In this document: positions 55,560-64,000 of the stretch, one piece after another
Position numbering within the stretch: position 1 is the stretch's first letter
Layout: every line of letters begins with the position of its first letter
Assembly (NCBI GenBank): GCA_029838195.1
Contig: JALGVJ010000012.1
Coordinates: 1-64,000 of the forward strand
Direction: 5' to 3'
DNA: 64,000 nucleotides
Source of the DNA: Promethearchaeota archaeon
GTDB taxonomy: Archaea; Asgardarchaeota; Lokiarchaeia; Sigyniarchaeales; SOKP01
The notes under the pieces: generated by a model
Told to the model about the DNA's origin: nothing
The model's input: only the letters and a program-made list of their open reading frames with translations
Databases searched by the model: none
Program-made: the position numbers and the translations under genes

Positions 55560-55970
55560 TTAAAATTCTTCCCAAAATTTTTTAATGGGCTCTTGAAGGG
55601 CGTCCTCTATTACTTTTTCAAATTCCTCAAATTTACTCAACTCGTAATCAAAATTTTCATTTTGTACCTCAGGGTAAAGCTTTAAGAATTTCTCAGCAAT
55701 CGCTTCCAATTCGGCATTTACTTTTTTTTCTTTTACCTTTTTTGAATAATTGCAAATGAAGAGTAGATCTTTTTTCTTTATTAACGTAAATTTTTTATCA
55801 CTTAATTCAAAATTACTTAATCCTCCTTCCGATAATTGCTCAGCAAATGAATTTAAGGCGCTCATCAATGCCCCAAAAAGCTGATCTTCAATTTTCTTAT
55901 TAAATACTCTGCTAAATAATACAATACCATTCTTTTTTTGAATCCAAATATCTTGTATGAGCTTGACCAT
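55560..55970 (-). CDS. Longin/roadblock-like domain protein
   Basis: A 136-residue protein that opens with a strand pair (LIQDIWIQKKNGIVLFSRVF) and a helix (DQLFGALMSALNSFAEQL), followed by three strands (FELSDKKFTLIKKKDLLFICNY) and a long helix. This is the longin-type profilin-like order found in many Asgard proteins that work with small GTPases. The family match is structural inference. No GTPase is adjacent here, the nearest being at 34463-35086. Confidence 0.55.
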   Translation of the reverse strand: MVKLIQDIWIQKKNGIVLFSRVFNKKIEDQLFGALMSALNSFAEQLSEGGLSNFELSDKKFTLIKKKDLLFICNYSKKVKEKKVNAELEAIAEKFLKLYPEVQNENFDYELSKFEEFEKVIEDALQEPIKKFWEEF

Positions 55971-56081
55971 GAAATTCCCCTATTATTTCAAATAGGAAGA
56001 TGGTTTTTAAATTTAATCTAAATACTCGAATAAAAAATTTATCATAAAAAAATAAAGAGATAAATCTTGCTTGACATTATA

Positions 56082-56822
56082 TCAATTAGCCGACTCCGAT
56101 TTGATTAGGATTTTTTTCATCCATTTGGGTAGCATGAAAGCGTTATAGAATTCAAAGGCGCTTAATATGAGAATGACTCTGAAAATAATGAGCGTAACTG
56201 CATTAGAAGGAAATGTTGCATCTAAGATCGCTCCCACGCAAAAAGTGGGAAACGCAGCAAGTAAAAGCTTTCCCTTAATTTTTGTTTCTGGATTGTCGAT
56301 TTTTATGGATTCCCAGGCAAATTTAAGTCCCGTTAATAAGAAAGAAAAGATAAAAAAGAGCAGGTAAACAATTAATATCGAGGGATTGGCAGTAGTATCC
56401 ACCGGTGAGATTTTGTGCCCTATATACCCGGGATCATTGATTAAGAAATAAAGAAATATAATATAAAAAATAAAAGTAATGAGCAGATAAATCCCAATAA
56501 TCAATTTTTGCCGTTCTTTATAAAGGAAATTCGTAAAAGCCATGAGCCATGAGATTAAGCCAATTGGCAAGGGAATAAAATTCCATGCTAATATTGCCGC
56601 AAAACTTAACCCTTCTCCACCCGTGATCAGAGCTACGAAAAAAGAAATCGTAGTGCCATACCATCCTGACACAAAAAAACACCACGCAATGCCCACATAC
56701 AAGAAATTAATATCCTTGTTCTTAAAATATTTAAACGTGATGATAAGACCTAAAATAATGGAGGTTCCAACTAATAACGTGCCTAAAATGCCGTTTAACA
56801 AATCTAAACGGGTTAGACTCAT
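56082..56822 (-). CDS. Seven-transmembrane protein, stand-alone sensor-like
   Basis: About 246 residues with seven hydrophobic helices and a basic C-terminal end (PKWMKKILIKSE). The same general plan is found in 5859-6554 and 22416-23108. It may be a sensor or channel module acting through partners encoded elsewhere. ATG 56822 is preferred over the TTG at 56834. Confidence 0.55.
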   Translation of the reverse strand: MSLTRLDLLNGILGTLLVGTSIILGLIITFKYFKNKDINFLYVGIAWCFFVSGWYGTTISFFVALITGGEGLSFAAILAWNFIPLPIGLISWLMAFTNFLYKERQKLIIGIYLLITFIFYIIFLYFLINDPGYIGHKISPVDTTANPSILIVYLLFFIFSFLLTGLKFAWESIKIDNPETKIKGKLLLAAFPTFCVGAILDATFPSNAVTLIIFRVILILSAFEFYNAFMLPKWMKKILIKSESAN

Positions 56823-57291
56823 GGTAAAATTCAAGGGTTCAATTTTTAATTTGTTAATTGCATATTGTTTTTCTTTAGTTAAAATAATTAATTCAATTCG
56901 TAATAAAGGTTTAGATCTTGATGAATGCGTTCGCTAAGAAAATTTTAGGTTTATCTAGTTTTTAAACTACTGATTACTGATTTCAACATTTAACAATCTT
57001 TTAAACGGTAGCAAAATGATCATTATCTCATGAATCAGTTCCCAAACAAATCACCTGGTAAAAGAGTCGTGATCAAATCAAAATTTTTTCTAGGGGACAT
57101 CTAAAAGGTAACATTTAAAAAGAATAAAAATAATATATTTTTGCCCTCTTATAGGCTATTCGCATGGAAATGGTGTGAGAATCCCTCTCATCATTCTTAT
57201 TCTAATTTGAATGGATGATTTTAAGTTAGATGAAAATTCCATTTAGAATGCATTTGAAATCAGGAATCAATTTTAGTGAAGAAGATCAAAA
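56823..57291. other. Intergenic region, nothing recognised
   Basis: Spacer between divergent genes; expected to carry promoters. A TATA-like run (AATAATATATT) lies near 57130. No remnant recognised. Confidence 0.35.
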
Positions 57292-58245
57292 ATGGCCGAA
57301 GTTTTAATGTATAGTTTGTTGTTAGTAGGAGGAATCGTTTTAATCATGTATTCCAGTAGAGTAGCTGTAATTCATTCTGCTAGATTAGCTTCTCAATTAG
57401 GAGTCTCAAGTTTAATCATAGGGATAACTCTTGTATCTATTGGAACTGATTTCCCCGAAATATTTAATTCCATCATTTCCAGTTATTTAGGCCATAGTGA
57501 CATTAACGTGGGTGATTCTGTAGGTTCAGTTTTAACGCAATTAACTTTAGTGTTTGGCTTATTACCTTTCCTCTGCGGAACGATTTATATAAAACGAAAA
57601 GAATTCATTATTATTGGTTCATGTTTAGTCTTATCATTATTTTTGATTTTTACCGTGGTGGAAAAGGGCTATTTCACTCGTTTAGATGCCTTATTCATGC
57701 TGTTAAGTTTTATATTTTATACACTTATTACTTATAACGTTACGCATTCTGACATGTTAGAAAAAGTAGATCTGATGGTTTTAGACAAATATAAACCAAA
57801 AAAGATACACCTCATGTTAGCGATTTTAGGTTTTCTGGGAGTTGCTATTAGTTCCTTTATTATCATCCAATCGATAATTATTTTATCATCTTTCTTACAA
57901 ATTCCCGAATATATTTTAAGTTATACCATTTTAGCTATTGGGACATCTTCCCCTGAGTTATTCATAGAAGTCACGGCAATTAAAAAAAAAGAATATAACA
58001 TTGCAATTGGAGATGCCTTAGGAAGTTGTATCGTTGATGCTTCTATATCCATTGCGATAGGAAATTTCTTATTTCCTCAGAATGTTTCCGCAGAATTGGC
58101 CATGCCCACTATCCTCTATACAATAATTTCTTGCACAATGGTAATAGTGTTGGTCTCGGTCAGGCAAAAGTTAGACAAGAAAGCGGGAGCCATATTAATC
58201 TCATTGTATGCGATTTCCTTCATCTTATTTATCTTTATTCTATAA
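57292..58245 (+). CDS. Sodium/calcium exchanger-family (CaCA) membrane protein
   Basis: A 317-residue protein with ten membrane helices in two inverted halves. The alpha repeats are GTDFPEIFNSIISSYLG..DINVGDSVGS and GTSSPELFIEVTAIKKKEYNIAIGDALGSCIVDA. In most exchangers these read G(S/T)S.PE and G(N)..GSN. The change of GN to GD in both halves and GSN to GSV/GSC is notable, so the transported ion may differ from Ca2+. It is a cation antiporter in any case. Confidence 0.78.
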   Translation: MAEVLMYSLLLVGGIVLIMYSSRVAVIHSARLASQLGVSSLIIGITLVSIGTDFPEIFNSIISSYLGHSDINVGDSVGSVLTQLTLVFGLLPFLCGTIYIKRKEFIIIGSCLVLSLFLIFTVVEKGYFTRLDALFMLLSFIFYTLITYNVTHSDMLEKVDLMVLDKYKPKKIHLMLAILGFLGVAISSFIIIQSIIILSSFLQIPEYILSYTILAIGTSSPELFIEVTAIKKKEYNIAIGDALGSCIVDASISIAIGNFLFPQNVSAELAMPTILYTIISCTMVIVLVSVRQKLDKKAGAILISLYAISFILFIFIL

Positions 58246-58365
58246 CACCTAATTTAAATCATGAATATTTCATACACCCCATTCAATTTCATGAGGAGGG
58301 AAGGAAATATTTTAAATTAGAAAAAATTACATTAATCCTATCCGAAAAGTTATCGTTGAATTCTT

Positions 58366-58965
58366 ATGAAAAAAATCATTTTAGCATCAAAATCAATCGA
58401 TAGAAGCGAACTTCTAAAGCAAGCGGGAATCTCCTTTGAAATATTGGTTACTAATGTCAATGAAGAAGAATTTAAACGTAAGATCCCGGATCCCGTAAGT
58501 CTCGTGGAAGAATTGGCAAAACAAAAGGCTTTGGCCGCTAAAAATAAACTAATTTCAAGAAAAAACGAGTATATTATTATTGGATTCGATACCGTTGTTG
58601 AGCATCAGAGAGACATCATTGGAAAGGCTAAGAATGAAAAAGAAGCATTTAATATTCTAAAAAAATTACAAGGCACCACCCATTCATTAATTACCGGCAT
58701 TGCAATTAGCGAAGTTCCCTCTCCTAAAATTATCGTCGATCACGATATTACTCGAGTCAAGTTTTTACCGCTCTCAAATGAAGATATTTGGGCTTATATA
58801 AAATCAGGCGAATGGAGAGGGAGAGCTGGCGCATATTCAATTAGACAAAAAGCAGGCTTGTTCATCGATTATATTGAAGGTTCTTCGTCAAATGTAATGG
58901 GATTGCCTCTTAATAAATTATTTTTAATTTTAAAAAGAGAATTTAATCTAAATTTACTTCTTTAA
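58366..58965 (+). CDS. maf: Maf-family nucleotide pyrophosphatase
   Basis: A 199-residue Maf protein that hydrolyses non-canonical or modified NTPs. Motifs: ILASKSIDRSELLKQAG (S-x-x-R), GFDTVVE (catalytic Asp), IGKAKNEKEAFNILKKLQGTTHSLITG, and GEWRGRAGAYSIRQKAG. Length is normal. It lies just upstream of the YjjX gene, another house-cleaning NTPase, so the two probably form an operon. Confidence 0.88.
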   Translation: MKKIILASKSIDRSELLKQAGISFEILVTNVNEEEFKRKIPDPVSLVEELAKQKALAAKNKLISRKNEYIIIGFDTVVEHQRDIIGKAKNEKEAFNILKKLQGTTHSLITGIAISEVPSPKIIVDHDITRVKFLPLSNEDIWAYIKSGEWRGRAGAYSIRQKAGLFIDYIEGSSSNVMGLPLNKLFLILKREFNLNLLL

Positions 58966-59008
58966 ATTTAATAAAAGGAATAATTTTAGGATTTATGGAA
59001 CAGTATCC

Positions 59009-59572
59009 ATGTTAAAAATATGCGTGGGGTCTTTAAATCCCTTGAAATATGAGGCAGTAAAAGATGGTTTTGCGAAATACTTCTCATCTTTTACCGTGAG
59101 TAAGATTAAAGCAGATCCGAAAGTTCGAGCCCAACCAATAGGAATTGAATTAATTTTGAAAGGAGCAATCAATCGAGCTAAAGAGGCTTTAAAATATTTA
59201 ATGCAAGAAACAAAACAAACACGCGACATTTTTGGCGTGGGAATTGAAGCGGGCTTAGTTAAAATACCCCCTGCGATTACGGGCTACATGGATTTTCAAT
59301 TCTGCGTTATCATGGATGAACATGAGAAAATAACTATTGGAAGCGGAATCGGCTTTGAATATCCTCCACGGGTAATTAAAAAAGTATTATCGGACAAAAC
59401 CACCGAAATAGGGGAAATCATGGGAAATTTATTCGGAAATAAAAACTTGAAATATAAACAAGGTGCCATCGGAGTTCTTAGCATGCATGTTCTAAATAGA
59501 AAAACAATTTTAACTCAAGCTGTCATTTGTGCTTTATTACCCCGCATTAATAAGACATTATATAGTGAATAG
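59009..59572 (+). CDS. Inosine/xanthosine triphosphatase (YjjX family)
   Basis: A 187-residue protein. Marks are VGSLNPLKYEAVKDGF (S-x-N-P-x-K), RAQPIGIELILKGAINRAKEAL, VGIEAGLVKIP (acidic active site) and EIMGNLFGNKNLKYKQGAIGVLS. The enzyme degrades ITP and XTP. It lies 43 bp after maf on the same strand, so two nucleotide-sanitation enzymes are placed together. Confidence 0.85.
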   Translation: MLKICVGSLNPLKYEAVKDGFAKYFSSFTVSKIKADPKVRAQPIGIELILKGAINRAKEALKYLMQETKQTRDIFGVGIEAGLVKIPPAITGYMDFQFCVIMDEHEKITIGSGIGFEYPPRVIKKVLSDKTTEIGEIMGNLFGNKNLKYKQGAIGVLSMHVLNRKTILTQAVICALLPRINKTLYSE

Positions 59573-59705
59573 TGAAAACTCTCCCCTAATGATTAGAACT
59601 AAAGGCTCCTTTGAACTATTATTAAAAATTAGATCATCATTTAAATATTAACATTAGTTATAATCTATATTATTTATTGATTAAAAAAATGAAAAGAGGG
59701 TACAA

Positions 59706-60020
59706 ATGCCTAAATATAAGCGATATTCCATCATGAAAATACTCGCTGTAGTAGGGGGAGTTTTAGCTCTAGTGGAATCTTTCTTGAGTTTTGTGGGGCG
59801 CTCCTTTACAATTTTCATCTCTTTAGGAGGCTCCATTATCGGCCCAATTATTGGAATTATTCTTGGAATAGTCGTTATTTTAGCGTGCGTGAGACCGGAA
59901 GATCCCATACCTTTTAATGCCGTACTATTTCTCATTTTGGGAATTTTAATTATTTTATTCTCGAGCTTAATTGGAGGAATTTTGGTCTTGATTGCCGGAG
60001 TTCTCGGGCTAATTAAATGA
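59706..60020 (+). CDS. Small membrane protein, first of a tandem pair
   Basis: A 104-residue protein with a short basic N-terminus and about three or four helices. The core VRPEDPIPFNAVLFLILGILIILFSS and the end LVLIAGVLGLIK correspond to parts of the neighbour at 60196-60534, so the two are paralogs. No function known. GAGGGT precedes the ATG. Confidence 0.6.
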   Translation: MPKYKRYSIMKILAVVGGVLALVESFLSFVGRSFTIFISLGGSIIGPIIGIILGIVVILACVRPEDPIPFNAVLFLILGILIILFSSLIGGILVLIAGVLGLIK

Positions 60021-60195
60021 TCTTAATAGTTCTATTTTCCATGAATTAAATAACAAACATTTTTTTTACATGTTTTTATATAACTATTAATTTTTTTTTT
60101 ATCATCTCATCGCATTATTAAAAATAAACTAAAAAATTATTTGAGATCCAATGGTTATTTTTAATTAACATTTTGAACGAATTAAGGGTGATTAA

Positions 60196-60534
60196 ATGAA
60201 AAAGCACTATAAGAATGAAAAATTAATGAAGTTTCTAACCATCATCGGCGCAATTCTAGGCTTAGTGGGTGTAATATCCATGTTCGCTTCCTTAGCGGGA
60301 TTAGGTTTTTTTCCTACTCCTGTACCTGTTGTTGTTAGCATTATCGTATCGGCGATAGTTGGTTTGATAATCGTCATCTTGACGTTTTTGTGTGCATTAA
60401 AACCAGATCAACCCCTTCCCTTTAACTGGATCGTGTTGTTGGTTCTTGCCATCTTGCTTATCATTTTTGCTAATCTTTGGGGCGGGCTGATTGTTTTAAT
60501 TGCGGCTATAATCGGGCTAATAGAAGATTTATAA
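60196..60534 (+). CDS. Small membrane protein, second of a tandem pair
   Basis: A 112-residue protein with about four helices. ALKPDQPLPFNWIVLLVLAI and the end LIVLIAAIIGLIEDL match the neighbour at 59706-60020. The pair arose by tandem duplication. GGGTGATT precedes the ATG. Confidence 0.6.
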   Translation: MKKHYKNEKLMKFLTIIGAILGLVGVISMFASLAGLGFFPTPVPVVVSIIVSAIVGLIIVILTFLCALKPDQPLPFNWIVLLVLAILLIIFANLWGGLIVLIAAIIGLIEDL

Positions 60535-60567
60535 TCTAAAATCGAGTAAAGATAAAAAAACTCATTC

Positions 60568-60576
60568 TTTTTTTTT
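60568..60576 (+). terminator. T-run terminator after the small membrane protein pair
   Basis: Nine T residues 34 bp after the stop codon at 60534, followed by further T-rich sequence. Archaeal RNA polymerase commonly stops on such runs. Confidence 0.4.
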
Positions 60577-60805
60577 AATTTTATTTTTCATTTCTCCCTA
60601 TAATTTTTCCTTTTCTCTTATCATGATCCCTTTTATTTTCATTTAGTGATGCAATTTTTTTGAAATTCTCATGCGAGATTTTTATTTTTAATGTTTTTTT
60701 TTAAATTTTTAATTTGAAGTAAAAATTTGGGTGATTTATAATAATTTTAGAGTTGACTTTAAGTGCAGATCTAAAAGTATTTACTTGTTAGATTTCCATT
60801 TTAAA

Positions 60806-60875
60806 AAATCACTTTAGAGGAGGTGACCCTAACCGAAAGATTTATATATGTAAAGTGATTTGTATAAATTAGGGT
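60806..60875 (+). promoter_or_regulatory. hsp20 promoter with two interleaved inverted repeats
   Basis: A TATA box (TTTATATAT, 60841-60849) is preceded by CCGAAAGA as BRE, and the start of transcription is expected near 60870. Two inverted repeats surround it. AAATCACTTTA (60806-60816) pairs perfectly with TAAAGTGATTT (60851-60861). ACCCTAA (60826-60832) pairs perfectly with TTAGGGT (60869-60875). Their order is A-B-A'-B', with arms over the BRE, the region just after TATA and the start site. This is a good place for a heat-shock repressor. Confidence 0.6.
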
Positions 60876-60938
60876 TTGTCAATCTATTATTGTCATCCAT
60901 CCATTAACTTAAAATCAATAAGTTAGGAGGTGGATCAT

Positions 60939-61493
60939 ATGTCTGATTCCAAAAAAGTAGATGTTAAGAAAACAGAAAGTAAGGAAGATAAAAAATCGCG
61001 TGAAATCACGCTCAGACGAGAAAGCCCATTTTCCTTGTTTCAAGAAATGGATCGCTTCTTCGATGATGTGAGGAGAAGTTTTTTTGAGGATTGGTGGTGG
61101 CCATTTAGTGGACGAGCTTTTCGACCTTTAAGCCTAGAAATTAGCGAAGATGAACCCATTTTCAGAACTCCCTTGGCAAACATCAGCGAGACAAAAGATT
61201 ACTTCATAATAAGTGCTGAAATGCCAGGCATGGATAAAGGAGATTTAGAAGTTACCATTCACGATGGCATGTTAGAAATCAAGGGCGAGCACAAGGAAGA
61301 GAAAAAGGAAGAAGAGAAAGGAGAACTCATCAGACGCGAATATCGCTCTGCCAGCTATTACCGAGCGTTCAACTTGCCCGAATACATTGATGAGGACAAG
61401 ATTGATGCTTCCTTGGATAAGGGCGTGCTTACCATTAAAGTGCCAAAAATAGAGCCTCCAGAACCCGAGAAAAAGAAAATCGAAGTAAAATGA
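60939..61493 (+). CDS. Small heat-shock protein (Hsp20/alpha-crystallin)
   Basis: About 184 residues. The N-terminal arm is rich in Phe, Arg and Trp (FSLFQEMDRFFDDVRRSFF, DWWWPF). The alpha-crystallin domain runs from about residue 70: PLANISETKDYFIISAEMPGMDK, EVTIHDGMLEIKGEHKEE, and YRSASYYRAFNLPEYIDEDKI, ending in the GVLTIKVPK signature. It holds unfolding proteins during stress. The ATG at 60939 has AGGAGGTG 6 nt before it. The GTG at 60930 overlaps the ribosome-binding site and is unlikely. Confidence 0.9.
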   Translation: MSDSKKVDVKKTESKEDKKSREITLRRESPFSLFQEMDRFFDDVRRSFFEDWWWPFSGRAFRPLSLEISEDEPIFRTPLANISETKDYFIISAEMPGMDKGDLEVTIHDGMLEIKGEHKEEKKEEEKGELIRREYRSASYYRAFNLPEYIDEDKIDASLDKGVLTIKVPKIEPPEPEKKKIEVK

Positions 61494-61521
61494 ATTTGCG
61501 ACCAATTTACTAATGAATTTC

Positions 61522-61532
61522 TTTTTTTTTTT
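61522..61532 (+). terminator. T-run terminator after hsp20
   Basis: Eleven T residues 28 bp after the stop codon of hsp20, a typical archaeal U-tract terminator. Confidence 0.45.
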
Positions 61533-61822
61533 AATTTATTTTGATTTCACATGTTATCTCTTGCTTTTTGCTCCTTATTTTTAGCCTCATAATTCTCATA
61601 ACGCCTCAATCTTTTTTTTATACAAAAATTTTATATAAAAGAGAGAAAGAGAGAAATTTCACTTGAAATGAAAGGATAAGAAGGTTTTTTTGATAATTTC
61701 ATTAGGAATTAGATTTCTATATCTTAATTCCTTAAATTATTTCCCTAAATCGTGGTAAACTTTAACTTTCATGCCGTGCTTTAAGATTTAGTAGCACGCT
61801 TAAAACATGTAATAAAATTTCC
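61533..61822. other. Intergenic region before the MFS gene
   Basis: Contains a strong TATA-like ATTTTATATAAAAG run near 61628-61641. This is about 185 bp before the ATG, so the leader of the MFS gene would be long, or a second promoter lies closer to the gene. Nothing else seen. Confidence 0.35.
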
Positions 61823-63064
61823 ATGGAAAAATCAGTGATGATCTCGAAATGGCCCTTTTGGCCCGTGCTTTTATTAGCCATTATCTATCCTATAAATGGT
61901 GCGCTAATAAATCTCGCCATCCCTCTTTATTTCTTTAACCAAGGCGTAGATGTGAGAATTATCGGTTTATTAAGTTCAGGCATGGCAATAACGTATTGCT
62001 TTTCCCCCATGGCCGTTAATAAATTTTCAAATAAAATAGGTCGCAAGTATAGCATCATATTAGCGTGTGCCGGAGGATTTCTTGCCCAATTGACCTATTA
62101 CTTCACGCTGCATCCTTTCGTTTTTTTTTTCTCTCGGGTTTTTGAAGGATTCATCATGGGCTTTTATTGGTCAAGCTTGCAATCGAGCATATCGGACTCA
62201 GGGCTTGAAAAAATTGACACGCTCATATCCCGCTATAATTTCTCTTGGAACTTTGGCATTCTCTCCGGATTCCTGATTGGGTTCATCCTATTATTTTCAT
62301 TAAATGAACTCCTTTTTATTTTTTATATTAGCCCCCTCTTCCTTCTTCTAATGATTCTCATCAGTACTTGCTTTTTTAAAGAACCCCCTAAATTTAATTC
62401 TGTCAATTCCCTTTCGCTTGCGTCTCATTCTCCCGCCATTCCATCATCTTTTCAAACTTTAAACTCGAAGAATGAGGAAAATCACCTTTCTCTAAATACG
62501 GAGCAATTTCATGTCCCTATTGCCATTCCCATCTATTTCATCGTTTTTTTTGCCTTGAGCGCTACAGGAATTAATTTCCTATACCCTTTAAAATCGGAAA
62601 TCTTAGGTTTCCCCGCTTATACAACTTATCTATTGGCTTTTTTGGCACTAATCATGCAAACCACGGTTGCTTTCTTATCCACCAAGGTATCCCTCTCAAT
62701 ACTGATGAAATGGTCGTTGCCTTCCATTTTGATCATGTTAATCGTAGAAATCTTGTTTGGCATTACCAGCTCATTTCTAATTTTTATCTTCCTTTTTCTG
62801 TTCATCGGCTCCCTCAACGGCTTTTTCTACAGCATTGCTCTAAAGATATTCATTTTCTTAAACATCTTGAAAAATACCTCCAAGTATTCCGGTATCGCTG
62901 AAAGTGCAAATGGAATCTCATTCTTCTTTTCAACCAACTTTTTAAGCTTGATAGCAGCGATTTCCTTGAATTATAGCTTTTTTTTCTTATCAATGATCCT
63001 TGGAATCTTCTTGATCATCCATTTAATCCTCATGAAAAAAATAATCATTCCAAAAACATTTTAA
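61823..63064 (+). CDS. Major facilitator superfamily transporter
   Basis: A 413-residue protein with twelve membrane helices and a charged loop in the middle (about residues 190-225). The cytoplasmic loop between helices 2 and 3 is NKFSNKIGRKYSIIL, the MFS motif A. SRVFEGFIMGFYWSSLQSSI is the helix 4 region. It has the layout of drug or sugar efflux carriers, but the substrate is unknown. The ATG at 61823 is used. Confidence 0.82.
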   Translation: MEKSVMISKWPFWPVLLLAIIYPINGALINLAIPLYFFNQGVDVRIIGLLSSGMAITYCFSPMAVNKFSNKIGRKYSIILACAGGFLAQLTYYFTLHPFVFFFSRVFEGFIMGFYWSSLQSSISDSGLEKIDTLISRYNFSWNFGILSGFLIGFILLFSLNELLFIFYISPLFLLLMILISTCFFKEPPKFNSVNSLSLASHSPAIPSSFQTLNSKNEENHLSLNTEQFHVPIAIPIYFIVFFALSATGINFLYPLKSEILGFPAYTTYLLAFLALIMQTTVAFLSTKVSLSILMKWSLPSILIMLIVEILFGITSSFLIFIFLFLFIGSLNGFFYSIALKIFIFLNILKNTSKYSGIAESANGISFFFSTNFLSLIAAISLNYSFFFLSMILGIFLIIHLILMKKIIIPKTF

Positions 63065-63321
63065 ATATTATTCGCTCAAATTAAAAAAAAACAAAAACGC
63101 AGCAATCTCATCGAAATTTCATTTCCTTGAAACATATATCAGAAAAAACTCAAATTTAAAAAATAATCTAAATAATACTCTTGAAATATATTTAAAAAAA
63201 TCTTTTAGTGATTTCCGAAAAATTTCTCTCTTATCAAAGTAATAAAATTACTCCAAACATAATTATTTAAAATAGTGAAAATAAAATTACACTTTTATTA
63301 TTTAAATCGAAAAAAATTTTA
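63065..63321. other. Intergenic region, nothing recognised
   Basis: AT-rich spacer between convergent genes. Confidence 0.3.
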
Positions 63322-63963
63322 CTATTTTTTTAATTCCCTTAACGTCATTTCAGCATTAGAACGATCCTCACCAGATAATTGTCCTAAATGAAATTTAATC
63401 TCGTCTCCATTTAAAAACATAATATCTTCAAATGCCAGTCTGCTGAAAAATCTAGTAATTTTATCAATTAATACTTTCAATGCGGGTTCCTTTAGCCGGC
63501 AAACATAAAAATATTGAATATTATTTTGAAAAAATTCATATGGAATTAAAAAAAGGCTTTTAAAATCTAATAATTTTGGTTTTTTAAAAAATTCAATTTG
63601 TTCCATCGGAGGAAAATAGTAAAACCTTGTTTCATCTCTAATGATATTTCTTATTCCCTTTACTCTCTTTTTAATATTATTAACAGAGAGTTTATTTTCA
63701 GGAAGATCTGTCAATTCCGCAAATAAAATTGAATAACCTTGTCGAATATCGCAAGATTGTGACAATATGACGCCATGAGCAAGAATAGGTTTTATTTTAA
63801 AATCTCCTTTTTCAGGTATTTCATTAATTTGAATGTTTTCTAACCAATAATTCTTAATATCATCGAAATTAACTTGATTAGGAGTTATTTTGGGAATATT
63901 TTGTAAAACATCTCCTTGTTGAGAAGGCCTTTCGGTACATTCGTGTCGTAAATCATATGTTAT
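63322..63963 (-). CDS. Protein of unknown function, start unclear
   Basis: The frame is open from TGA 63964 to the TAA at 63322, about 213 codons. It reads DLRHECTERPSQQGDVLQNIP, then AHGVILSQSCDIRQGYSILFAEL, and a C-terminal alpha/beta region (FYYFPPMEQIEF, KSLFLIPYEFFQN). The GVILSQSCDI pattern with its Cys is seen in uncharacterised proteins. The only conventional start is a TTG at 63765 inside this motif, which would remove the conserved part, so translation probably begins upstream at a non-standard codon, or the 5' end has a frame error near the nine-base A run at 63966. Confidence 0.5.
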   Translation of the reverse strand: MTYDLRHECTERPSQQGDVLQNIPKITPNQVNFDDIKNYWLENIQINEIPEKGDFKIKPILAHGVILSQSCDIRQGYSILFAELTDLPENKLSVNNIKKRVKGIRNIIRDETRFYYFPPMEQIEFFKKPKLLDFKSLFLIPYEFFQNNIQYFYVCRLKEPALKVLIDKITRFFSRLAFEDIMFLNGDEIKFHLGQLSGEDRSNAEMTLRELKK

Positions 63964-64000
63964 TCAAAAAAAAACGCATGGTTTTTAAAAATTAATCATT

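Overview
The window is AT-rich archaeal DNA. The evidence is an aIF1/SUI1 gene with the archaeal N-terminal zinc knuckle, an SMC-ScpA-ScpB operon, an archaeal-type thymidylate synthase, a RimK/MptN-type ATP-grasp ligase, BRE/TATA promoters (some apparently leaderless) and strong Shine-Dalgarno sites matching the 16S 3' end. Small GTPase and longin/roadblock-like proteins, a CWH43/PGAP2IP-like membrane nuclease-fold protein and many lone membrane and sensor proteins fit an Asgard (Lokiarchaeia-like) archaeon. That placement is inference. No rRNA, tRNA or CRISPR array was seen, and no intact mobile element.

Layout. 0.1-6.6 kb (minus strand): CWH43-like protein, multi-spanning protein, large secreted toroid-like protein, a GC-richer possibly structured spacer and a 7-TM protein. 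6.7-9.1 kb: a broken Nudix gene and a broken PAS histidine kinase. 9.6-15 kb (plus): aIF1, AbiEi-like regulator, a decayed metallo-beta-lactamase, PanE, CotH-like kinase, Hpt. 15-18 kb: sugar isomerase-like protein, a uvrA scrap, Tag glycosylase, MBL protein. 18-22 kb: B12-radical SAM protein overlapping a GNAT gene, with a second GNAT divergent. 23-25 kb: HD hydrolase and DUF457-type membrane hydrolase. 25.8-31.7 kb: four-gene operon of a degenerate AAA-fold protein, SMC, ScpA and ScpB. 31.8-36.7 kb: HD protein, orphan N6-adenine methylase, a GTPase abutting a protein of unknown function, and a coiled-coil protein. 36.8-40.8 kb: ATP-grasp ligase, membrane alpha/beta hydrolase, SCP2-like protein. 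41.0-42.3 kb: decayed U32 peptidase-like gene with a 24-bp tandem repeat. 42.5-51.6 kb: HtpX-like protease, histidine kinase, CoA-transferase-GNAT fusion, broken mutY-like gene, B12-radical SAM protein, N-formylglutamate amidohydrolase-like protein. 52-64 kb: HAD phosphatase, TatD, ThyA, MoaD/ThiS-like protein, CaCA exchanger, Maf, YjjX, tandem small membrane proteins, Hsp20 with an unusual promoter, MFS transporter and an unrecognised protein.

The most striking window-wide pattern is gene decay. Six genes (Nudix, PAS kinase, MBL, uvrA, U32, mutY) carry in-frame stops, frameshifts or deletions, while their neighbours are intact. Three of the six act in DNA repair or nucleotide clean-up. The most interesting intact system is the SMC operon, whose first gene looks like a classical AAA ATPase that has lost its Walker A and Walker B residues.
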